Origin: Acidobacteria bacterium UBA7540
GTDB taxonomy: Bacteria; Acidobacteriota; Terriglobia; UBA7540
DNA: 34,684 nucleotides
Direction of reading: 5' to 3'
NCBI GenBank assembly: GCA_002478145.1
Contig: DLMI01000026.1
Coordinates: 10,655-45,338 of the forward strand
The number at the start of each line of letters is the position of its first letter. The stretch's first letter is position 1. The notes under the pieces are model-generated. The model saw only the letters and a list, made by a program, of their open reading frames with translations, was not told where the DNA came from and searched no databases. Positions 1 through 7,422 of this stretch are shown piece after piece. A program made the position numbers and the translations under genes.

Positions 1-303
1 CCCGTAACCGGAGGGTGAAGGCAGCAGGGATCGTCGCAACCTGGCTGACGCGGCGGTTTCATTCTGGCGGGGTTGAAGCGACAGCACGATGACCAGGGCA
101 TGCTGAGCAACTGGAGAGACCCTCCTCGTCCCGGGGAGAAATCCGCGGAGCAGGAAGCCGTATAACCGGAGACACCGGGAAGTCGGCGGAAGACGAGAGG
201 GAGTTGGAGGGGGCCATATTAGCGATGAAGCGGAGCAACGTCCGTGGAGCCAAGGGACCCTGCTGATTGCAGTGGCTCTGACAACAAGGGAGGCAAGGGT
301 GGG

Positions 304-1614
304 ATGACAACGACACCTGGCGTTTTGCAGGACCTGAGGAAGAGCCTATACATCAAGGCGAAGGCGGAACCGACCTGGCGATTCTGGGGACTATACGTTC
401 ATGTTTGCAAAGAAGAGACCCTTCGGGAAGCCTACGCGATGGCGAAGAAAAACGAGGGGGCACCGGGCATTGATGGTGTCACCTTCGAGGCCATCGAAGC
501 GGGTGGAGTGGAGAGTTTTCTTCAGCAGATTAGGGACGAACTGGTCACCAACACGTATCAACCCATGCGCGTGCGGAAGAAGGAAATACCGAAAGAAGGC
601 GGAACAAAGGTCCGAATCCTCTCGATACCCTCGATCCGTGATCGTGTGGTGCAAGGAGCACTCAAGCTGATCCTGGAACCGATTTTCGAAGCTGATTTTC
701 AATCGGAATCGTACGGATACCGACCGAAGCGAACGGCCCATGAAGCGGTACGCCGCGTGGCCGAGGCGATCGTTGAGGAGAAGACCCGCATCATCGATCT
801 TGATTTGCGCGCCTACTTTGACAGCGTCCAGCATTATCTGCTGCTCTCGAAGGTAGCGAAGCGAATCCGAGACGATCAAGTGATGAGGCTTCTCAAGATG
901 ATCCTCAAGGCGACCGGGAAGAAAGGAGTTCCGCAAGGAGGTGTGATCTCGCCGCTGCTCAGTAATCTCTACCTCAATGAGGTAGAGAAGATGCTGGAAA
1001 AGGCGAGCGAGGCCACCCGCTACCAACGATACACCGCCGTCCAATATGCACGATTTGCGGACGATCTGGTGATCCTGGTGGACTTTCATCCGCGCCATGA
1101 CTGGCTCGTGAAGGCGGTAGTCAAGCGATTACGGGAAGAGTTCGGGAAACTCCGTGCGGAGATCAACGAAGAGAAGAGTCGAATCGTGGATCTGAGGAAG
1201 GGAGGGAGCTTCGGCTTCCTGGGCTTCGAGTTACGCCGCGTGCGGAGTTTGCAGGGCAGGTGGCGACCGCAGTATACGCCCAAGCTGAAGAAGCGGACGG
1301 CGTTGCTGGCGAAGCTGCGGGACCTGTTCCGAAGATTCGCGAGCCAGCCGGTGGGGGGGGTGATCGAGCTGATCAACCCGATCCTGCGCGGCTGGGTTAA
1401 CTACTTTGCCGTAGGGCACTCGAGTCGGTGCTTTGCGTTTATCCAAGACTGGGTAGAAAAGAAGACCCGACGCCACCTGATGCGTGCCCGGAAACGACGG
1501 GGCTTCGGCTGGAAGCGATGGAGTAGGGAGTGGCTCTATAACGTGCTCGGCCTGTTCCACGGGTATCGAGTACGCCCATATGGGTCTCTGCCGAAAGTCG
1601 CACCTGCGCGATAA
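304..1614 (+). CDS. ltrA: Group II intron-encoded reverse transcriptase/maturase (LtrA-like)
   Basis: A 436-residue RNA-directed DNA polymerase with a maturase domain, which splices its host intron and copies it into new sites. Visible RT motifs in order are YGYRPKRTAHEA, DLRAYFDSV, GVPQGGVISPLLSNLYLNE and ARFADDLVILV (FADD replaces the usual YADD), then FLGFELRR. The last 100 residues match the GIIM maturase domain (NPILRGWVNYFAVGHSS). No H-N-H endonuclease domain follows, which fits endonuclease-lacking intron proteins. I chose the ATG at 304, preceded by GGAGG at about 289, over an in-frame GTG at 244 because the extra 20 residues are low complexity. The adjacent domain V confirms a group II intron rather than a retron or DGR enzyme. 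Confidence 0.9.
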   Translation: MTTTPGVLQDLRKSLYIKAKAEPTWRFWGLYVHVCKEETLREAYAMAKKNEGAPGIDGVTFEAIEAGGVESFLQQIRDELVTNTYQPMRVRKKEIPKEGGTKVRILSIPSIRDRVVQGALKLILEPIFEADFQSESYGYRPKRTAHEAVRRVAEAIVEEKTRIIDLDLRAYFDSVQHYLLLSKVAKRIRDDQVMRLLKMILKATGKKGVPQGGVISPLLSNLYLNEVEKMLEKASEATRYQRYTAVQYARFADDLVILVDFHPRHDWLVKAVVKRLREEFGKLRAEINEEKSRIVDLRKGGSFGFLGFELRRVRSLQGRWRPQYTPKLKKRTALLAKLRDLFRRFASQPVGGVIELINPILRGWVNYFAVGHSSRCFAFIQDWVEKKTRRHLMRARKRRGFGWKRWSREWLYNVLGLFHGYRVRPYGSLPKVAPAR

Positions 1615-1646
1615 GTCTCATAACCCTTGATGGGAAGCAGGCGGGA

Positions 1647-1679
1647 AAGCCCAGTGCCCGAAATGGGCACGCTGGGTTT
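1647..1679 (+). ncRNA. Group II intron domain V catalytic hairpin (copy 1)
   Basis: The AGC catalytic triad at 1648-1650 opens a hairpin: CCCAG, then TGCCC closed by a GAAA tetraloop, then the returning strand with a two-base bulge before CTGGG. This is the canonical shape of domain V. It lies 33 bases after the maturase stop, as expected for domain V following the ORF in domain IV. Confidence 0.8.
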
Positions 1680-1893
1680 GACGTGGCGGGGGCTGGAAAC
1701 CGGCTTACGATGCGGCTAGTGTGGTACTCCCCAGAGGAAACGGGGAGCAACAGATAGGCCCAACCTACGGAGCATGGCGCCAGTCCTCGACCCTACCGGA
1801 GGGAGGGGGACCCTAATCGGTTCTCCCTACCCCTATCATCAAACTGACCGACCACCCGCGAGATGACAATCCAAGAAAGGATGGAAGACAACC

Positions 1894-3048
1894 ATGATGA
1901 GACACAGAGATAGAGTTCTCACGGCCCTTAGCCACGAAGAACCCGACCGGTGTCCCATGCAGATCAGCTTTACTCCTGAGTTCGCTTCCAGGCTCCACAT
2001 GGATTTACTTCACAAGACCGGCTCCTCGCACAACCCTCACGGTGGCGGCAACACCTATGAGCTTGAACAGGCCCTAGGTGAAGATATGCTGTTGACCTCA
2101 GTGGGTTGGGCCAACTCGTACTACCTGGAAGCAGGTGATTATACTGACGAATGGGGCATTGGGTGGAAGCAGTGCGAGTACACCACAAGATTCGGCAAAG
2201 GCAGTTATACGGAGATTTCCGGCCATCCTCTCGCCAACGATGAGGCGCTTGAAAGTTACCGGCCCCCGGCCCCCGGCTGCCCGGAGCTATACCAGGAGGC
2301 CGCACGCACCATCCAGGCGTTCAAGGAGGAATACTGGATTGTGGGTGTTACAGTCACCACGATCTTTGAAACCGCTTGGGCCTTGCGAGGGCTGGAACGA
2401 CTGCTGATGGACTTCGTTTTCAATCCCGAAATCGCGGAGAGGATCCTCGACATTCCTTATCAATACCATCTGACCGCGGCCAAGAAACTCGTGCAAATGG
2501 GCGTGGATATGATCTGGGTGGGTGACGATGTCGGCGCGCAGAGCGCGATGATGATCTCTCCACAATGCTGGCAGAGGTTTCTCAAACCCCGGATGGCCAC
2601 TTTCATTTCTGAGATCAAAGCTATAAACCCGCAGCTCAAAGTCGCCTATCACTCCGACGGAATGATTAGCCCCATCATTCCCGATCTGATTGAAATCGGC
2701 GTGGATATCCTAAACCCGATTCAGCCTGCTTGCATGGATCCCGCACAAATCAAGCGCCAGTTCGGGGACAAGCTCTGCTTCTGGGGATCCATTGACGAGC
2801 AGCACACACTGCCTTTCGGTACGCCTGCCGAGGTCCGAGGGGAGATTTTCGAACGGCTCAATACCATTGGGAAAAACGGCGGTCTTATTCTCGCCCCAAC
2901 GCATCATATTCAGTTGGACACGCCACTGGAGAACTTCTGGGCCTTGCATAAGACCATCATTGAAACGCCGTACTCGAGACTGAGAGGGGAGCAAGGAGGA
3001 ATGCTGCGAAGGGGAAGCCGGATGTGCCGGAGGGGTTACCACCTTTAA
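1894..3048 (+). CDS. Uroporphyrinogen decarboxylase-fold protein (UroD/MtaA-like, not haem HemE)
   Basis: A 384-residue soluble TIM-barrel protein of the URO-D superfamily, which includes haem decarboxylases and cobalamin-dependent methyltransferases. The opening MRHRDRVLTALSHEEPDR and the VGDDVGAQSAMMISP, YHSDG and FWGSIDEQ segments are typical of UroD-like catabolic proteins. Methyltransferases such as MtaA carry a zinc HxC motif at the YHSDG position. Here it reads H-S-D, so a zinc-thiolate methyltransferase is not supported and the reaction is unknown. The real protein probably ends near ETPYSR (about residue 361). The last 20 residues are read through an inserted IS110 fragment. It is the first gene of a + strand block with GH127, dehydrogenase and aminotransferase genes. 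Confidence 0.8.
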   Translation: MMRHRDRVLTALSHEEPDRCPMQISFTPEFASRLHMDLLHKTGSSHNPHGGGNTYELEQALGEDMLLTSVGWANSYYLEAGDYTDEWGIGWKQCEYTTRFGKGSYTEISGHPLANDEALESYRPPAPGCPELYQEAARTIQAFKEEYWIVGVTVTTIFETAWALRGLERLLMDFVFNPEIAERILDIPYQYHLTAAKKLVQMGVDMIWVGDDVGAQSAMMISPQCWQRFLKPRMATFISEIKAINPQLKVAYHSDGMISPIIPDLIEIGVDILNPIQPACMDPAQIKRQFGDKLCFWGSIDEQHTLPFGTPAEVRGEIFERLNTIGKNGGLILAPTHHIQLDTPLENFWALHKTIIETPYSRLRGEQGGMLRRGSRMCRRGYHL

Positions 3049-3113
3049 ACTTGAATGCGGCGGGGATTGACATGGGCAATGCGGAGCACACGGTGGCTGT
3101 GCCGCCGGCAAGG
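3003..3113 (+). pseudogene. IS110-family transposase N-terminal remnant
   Basis: In the frame of the AAG at 3009, one base away from the UroD frame, the sequence encodes KPDVPEGLPPLNLNAAGIDMG followed by NAEHTVAVPPAR. The AAGIDxG...VAVPP pattern is the RuvC-like N-terminus of IS110 transposases (the first Asp of the DEDD set). It breaks off at about 3113, where GH127 sequence starts. The fragment explains both the odd UroD tail and the missing GH127 N-terminus. Confidence 0.6.
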
Positions 3114-3116
3114 TTT

Positions 3117-4503
3117 GCTGGAAGTCCACCGCTTCTGGCCAAACGAGCGATTGCTTGACACCGTTAGGAGGCTTGCGGATTTGCGTCTAAAGACTTTTGG
3201 GCAGGGAGGCAAAAGTCTTGCTGGCATGAGAGAGTGCGAGGGTAGCTCCGCGACTGTGCTCTTGGATCCGATCATGGAACTCTTTAAAGCAACCAACGAC
3301 TCCTGGTATTTGAACTTCGCAGAGACTATTGTTGATCAAATGGGGGACAGGCGAACTTTGGACATAGTCCACAACAGCCTAAAACGGCTCGACCTCGCTG
3401 AGTTCGCGGATGGCAAGATATACCAGCTAATCTGGAAGCATGTTGGTATTCTAAAACTGCATCAAGTTACTGGAAACCCGGACTATTTGCAGGCGGTCCT
3501 TAACGGGTGGGATGAGATTGTGCGATATCACCTCACGATAGGTGGAGGCCCTTGGGGCGGCTTCGGCGGCAAATGGCACGAGTGCTTCAACACGAGGGGT
3601 TTTTGGACGCCATATGGCATTGTCGAGACCTGCAGCACGATGTCATGGATACAGCTTAACCGCGAACTACTGCGTATGTTCGGGGACGCAAAGTATGCCG
3701 ATGAAGTCGAGCGGGCTGCATACAACTCACTGCTGGGTGCTCAGTTCCCGAACGGTGAGGACTGGAGCTATTATACTTTACCGAATGGGTTTAGAGAACT
3801 CACGGGAACGTGGGCATGCTGCGCATCGAGCGGGCCAATGGCCTTGGAAGAACTTGGTCCCATAATGTATGGCGTTACACCACGCGGTGTCTCGATAAAT
3901 CTTTATGGCGACAACCATGGAAGCTTCATTCTTCCAGGTAATACGAAACTCAAAGTCACTCAGCGGACCGACTATCCGTTCGCCGGACGGGTGATCCTTC
4001 GGCTTGAACCAGAGCATCCCGTCGAGTTGGCTCTTTCGGTCAGGATCCCGAGTTGGGCTGATGAAGTGGGCCTTACGGTCAACGGCTCGCCGATCCGAAC
4101 AACTAGAGACAATCAGGGTTATGCAACTGTCGAAGCTACCTGGAGAGAGGGAGACAAGGTCGGCCTTGAGTTCCCGATGAAATTGGTGATGCACAGGAGC
4201 GTGGAACAGGAAAGTGTCGGCAAACGCAGTATTTATTCCAACCGTTGGAGTGCGTTCACGCGTGGTCCCTTGGTCTACGCGGTCAGCGGCCTAATTGAGG
4301 GTGAAGGCCGTGAGGACAGATTGCGCTTGCCGTATGTACCTGGCGATAAGGTGCTAGCGCCGTGTCCGTCGCCTTCCGAGTCTAAGGCACCGGCGTTCAG
4401 GATGCCGCTACCTAACGAACGGGAGATCGTCTTCTTGACATACTTCGAGGCAGACAAAAGAGTCCGCGACGAGTGGCGGCTGACCTGGATCAAGACGAGT
4501 TAG
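3117..4503 (+). pseudogene. GH127-family (beta-L-arabinofuranosidase-like) gene, 5'-truncated
   Basis: About 460 residues of a DUF1680/GH127 enzyme of the family that removes beta-L-arabinofuranose. The zinc/nucleophile residues are present: YGIVETCS (Glu-x-Cys) and TWACCASSG (Cys-Cys, the first being the family nucleophile). The beta-sandwich part follows (LALSVRIPSWADEVGLTVNG). Relative to complete family members, including the two others in this window, some 100-150 N-terminal residues are missing, including any signal peptide. The reading frame runs upstream into IS110 remnant sequence, so the ATG at 3055 is accidental. The rest is intact. A shortened cytoplasmic product is possible but loss of function is more likely. 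Confidence 0.75.
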
Positions 4504-4642
4504 GTTTTCGATGCTCTAGTTCGCAACCTTGGTCCAAGCCTCTAGAGGCGATCGCGTGTATCTTACCAGACCGGAAAATGAAAATGAAATCCGTGCCAAC
4601 GACCCCGGTCCTTGGCACAACAAACTCTCGGGAGGTGAAATT

Positions 4643-5644
4643 ATGGGTAAGCAAATTCGTGTGCTTCAGTACGGGGTGGGGCCAATCGGCGCGGGAATAG
4701 TGCGCCTGATGCTGGAGAAGCCGCAACTGAAGATCGTTGGGGCCGTCGATGTGGACCCCGCGAAGGCAGGAAAAGACTTGGGACACGTAGCAGGTGCAGG
4801 ACGGGACGTCGGTGTGGTGGTTGCTCACGATCTTAAGGCGTTATTGCAATCCCCAGCCGATGTAGTCGTGCATACCACCTCATCGTACTTGACGAACGTG
4901 GCGGATCAATTGATCGAGTGCTTAGAGGCGGGCATGCACGTGGTCTCCACGTGCGAGGAGCTTTCCTATCCGTTCCGCAAGCATCCGGCCTTGAGTGAAA
5001 AACTCGACCGCTGCGCACGCGAGCATAACGTGGCTCTGCTTGGGACGGGTGTTAACCCGGGCTTTGCCATGGACAAGCTGGTTCTAACTCTGGCTACGGT
5101 TTGCCACAAGGTGACCAAAGTGCAAGTCCAGCGGGTAGTCGACGCTTCGCGTCGCCGTCTGCCGTTACAGAAGAAAGTGGGGGCGGGAATGACAGTGGAG
5201 GAATTCCGTGCCGAGGTGGCTGCCGGGACGATCAAGCACCATGGATTGCCGGAGTCGGTAGCGATGATTGGGGATTCCCTGGGGTTGCCCGTGGAGCGAA
5301 TTGAAGAGACCATCGACCCGGTGGTCGCGGCCGAGACCGTTCGCAGCGAATACTTGGAAGTACCTGCGGGCCGCGTGGTGGGCGTGCACCAAGTAGCACA
5401 GGCGCTGGCAGAAGGTGGGACGAATGTCCGCTTGGAACTGCAGATGTATCTCGGTGCGCGCGATCCCGTGGACGCGATCACCGTCAGCGGAGTTCCCGAC
5501 TTGAGTCTGCGCATTGTCGGAGGCATCCACGGGGACCTCGCCACTACGGCCATTGCGGTCAATTGCATTCCCGCCATCCTGGAAGTCAAACCGGGGCTTC
5601 GCACCTCGCGAGACATCCCAATGTGCTTTTTGCCGGGAGCCTAA
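4643..5644 (+). CDS. DapB-fold oxidoreductase, 2,4-diaminopentanoate dehydrogenase-like
   Basis: A 333-residue NAD(P)-dependent dehydrogenase with an N-terminal Rossmann fold (QYGVGPIGAGIVR, GxGxxG). The central GTGVNPGFAMDKL motif is characteristic of the 2,4-diaminopentanoate dehydrogenase (Ord) relatives of dihydrodipicolinate reductase. Ord acts in oxidative ornithine breakdown. The substrate here is unknown, but an amine or amino acid is likely. The start at 4643 is set by a strong GGGAGGTGAAATT ribosome site. An upstream extension to 4529 has no such signal. It lies 139 bases after the GH127 remnant and 290 bases before an aminotransferase, a pairing that suggests a joint amino-compound pathway. 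No ornithine-mutase genes are present. Confidence 0.75.
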   Translation: MGKQIRVLQYGVGPIGAGIVRLMLEKPQLKIVGAVDVDPAKAGKDLGHVAGAGRDVGVVVAHDLKALLQSPADVVVHTTSSYLTNVADQLIECLEAGMHVVSTCEELSYPFRKHPALSEKLDRCAREHNVALLGTGVNPGFAMDKLVLTLATVCHKVTKVQVQRVVDASRRRLPLQKKVGAGMTVEEFRAEVAAGTIKHHGLPESVAMIGDSLGLPVERIEETIDPVVAAETVRSEYLEVPAGRVVGVHQVAQALAEGGTNVRLELQMYLGARDPVDAITVSGVPDLSLRIVGGIHGDLATTAIAVNCIPAILEVKPGLRTSRDIPMCFLPGA

Positions 5645-5934
5645 TGCCGCCTCAACGTAGCTGGCTAATCGTGCCAGTGACTTATCTTTCGGGTCGTGCA
5701 AATGTGGGCGTCGCGATTGGATGAATTACGTTGGCAAAGCACTAGCTGGCGAAATAAGCTCGTGGTATTATTCGAGAAGGGAGCAGCGTCGCCCGACTCT
5801 GCTCCGCTGCAGTAGTTACTTGACAATGAACACTCTTCCAAGAGGTTCCGGCCCTCGTCGCGTGAGTTGTCTGCCGGAGGAAAATCTTCGCTCCATGCTG
5901 GGTCTTCAACCAGCCTGGACGATTTGAGGGGATC
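5645..5934. other. Intergenic region, no gene recognised
   Basis: 290 bases between the dehydrogenase and the aminotransferase. A 68-codon frame at 5721-5927 has no ribosome site and no recognisable family. The aminotransferase has its own ribosome site (GAGGGGATC) just before 5935. I see no clear terminator; an independent promoter is possible but not identifiable. Confidence 0.4.
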
Positions 5935-7308
5935 ATGAGCGAAAACCTGGTTAACCCGAGATCAAGAATAGTCGAGGAGTATGTCCGGAAGACCCCCACC
6001 TCGGGACAGTTGTATCAGAAGGCGCAAGATCTGTTTCCGAGTGGCGTGACCCATGACGTGAGGTACCTTCTACCGCATCCCATATTCGTTTCGCGCGCCG
6101 ATGGCGCCCGCAAGTGGGACGTTGACGGCAACGAGTACGTGGACTACTTCGGTGGGCACGGAGCTCTCCTTTTGGGTCACAATCATCCCGCAGTTTTGGA
6201 GGTGGTTCGAGAGCAACTTTCGCGCGGGGTCCACTACGGCGCTTCGCATGAATTGGAACTTGAATGGGCGACTCTGATCCAGAAGCTTATTCCCTGTGCC
6301 GAGCGGGTACGGTTCACGGTTACAGGGACAGAGGCTACGCTCCTCGCCCTCAGGGTGGCCAGGGCTTATACGGGCAAGAATATTGTGGTTCGATTCGTCG
6401 GGCACTTTCATGGGTGGCACGATCATGTGGCTTTTAGTGATGCTAGCGGCGCACCGGGTATCGTGAAAGGCATCGTGGACAGTGTGGTGATCTGTCCGCC
6501 CGGGGACCTCGAGTTCGTCAAGCACGTGTGTGAGACTCGCGACGACGTGGCGGCCATCATCCTCGAACCCACAGGGGCGACGTTTGGCAAGGTTCCGATC
6601 GATCCGCAATTTCTCATGGATTTAAGGAGCCTGACGGCGCGCCTGGGGATCGTACTCATTTTTGATGAGGTGATTACCGGCTTTCGCTGCTCGCCGGGCG
6701 GCGCCCAGGGCTTTTACCACGTGACACCGGACCTTACCACCCTGGCCAAAACCGTTGCTGGAGGATATCCGGGCGGCGCGCTCGTGGGCCGAGCTGAAAT
6801 CATGAGGGTCATGGATTTCAGACGGGAAAACGGCATCTTGCCGCCGAAAGTACCCCATCAGGGAACTTACAATGCCGAGCCTGTTTCCGCCAGCGCAGGG
6901 ATTGCTACTCTCAAGATAATTTCCACCTCTGACGCCATCGCAACTGCCAACCGCACAGCGGCGCGCCTACGAGAAGAGCTGAATGCGATCCTCCGACGGC
7001 TTGGCTCAAGTTGGTGCGTCTATGGGGACTTTTCCAATTTCCATATTTTTGCGAATCCTGATAACGAGCCTGTGGGACCTGAGGACATCATGGCCGGCAA
7101 GGTACCTTGGCAAAAGCTCAAGACGTTATCAGGGGGCGGTGACCTCCCGCACGTGATGCGAACAGGGCTCATTTGCGGAGGAGTGGATATAGCCAGCTGG
7201 CCAGGGGGTCTCTTGTCTTGCCGCCACACCCTCCAGGATGTTGAGCGGACGGCGGGCGCATTCGAAAAGCTGCTCAAAATGCTCGCTGAAGAAGGCCGGC
7301 TTCCGTAG
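5935..7308 (+). CDS. Class III PLP aminotransferase, glutamate-1-semialdehyde aminomutase-like
   Basis: A 457-residue fold-type I PLP enzyme. Recognisable segments are the N-terminal FPSGVTHDVR, VDYFGGHGALLLGHNHP, the cofactor-binding TGTEATLLALRVARA, FDEVITGFR with the PLP-pyridine Asp, and the Schiff-base Lys in TLAKTVAGGYPGGALVG. It resembles HemL-like catabolic aminotransferases more than true HemL, which is usually about 430 residues and sits with haem genes. The likely role is transamination or amine transfer on a small substrate, probably linked to the preceding DapB-fold dehydrogenase. The start at 5935 follows GAGGGG with good spacing. A GH127 gene follows after 114 bases. Confidence 0.82.
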   Translation: MSENLVNPRSRIVEEYVRKTPTSGQLYQKAQDLFPSGVTHDVRYLLPHPIFVSRADGARKWDVDGNEYVDYFGGHGALLLGHNHPAVLEVVREQLSRGVHYGASHELELEWATLIQKLIPCAERVRFTVTGTEATLLALRVARAYTGKNIVVRFVGHFHGWHDHVAFSDASGAPGIVKGIVDSVVICPPGDLEFVKHVCETRDDVAAIILEPTGATFGKVPIDPQFLMDLRSLTARLGIVLIFDEVITGFRCSPGGAQGFYHVTPDLTTLAKTVAGGYPGGALVGRAEIMRVMDFRRENGILPPKVPHQGTYNAEPVSASAGIATLKIISTSDAIATANRTAARLREELNAILRRLGSSWCVYGDFSNFHIFANPDNEPVGPEDIMAGKVPWQKLKTLSGGGDLPHVMRTGLICGGVDIASWPGGLLSCRHTLQDVERTAGAFEKLLKMLAEEGRLP

Positions 7309-7422
7309 GGTTATGTTAGTCATTACGTAATATTGCTAGTGAGTCTGATCGAGGCGCGGTCGGTCCGGAAGACCACCGCCACCCGAGAAACTCAAATTGC
7401 AAATCCCGCTGTGGAGAATTCA

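Larger units (their letters stand above)
1..1796 (+). mobile_element. Group II intron, 3' part (copy 1; 5' end outside the window)
   Basis: The segment holds a maturase-type reverse transcriptase (304-1614) followed by a canonical domain V hairpin (1647-1679). A long 3' tail ends in CTCGACCCTAC at about 1796. The same 3' end recurs at 12826-12931 (4 differences in 106 positions) and, more diverged, at 15373-15500, which supports the 3' boundary. The first 300 bases are structured and GC-rich with no convincing gene and would be RNA domains I-IV. The 5' GUGYG-type boundary is not visible, so the intron is cut by the window edge. Confidence 0.8.

Noticed and set aside
304..1614. Retron or diversity-generating-retroelement reverse transcriptase
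   Set aside because: A GIIM maturase domain and an adjacent domain V hairpin identify a group II intron; no template/variable repeat pair or msr/msd structure is seen.
5721..5927. 68-codon frame before the aminotransferase
   Set aside because: No ribosome site, no family resemblance and unfavourable composition.
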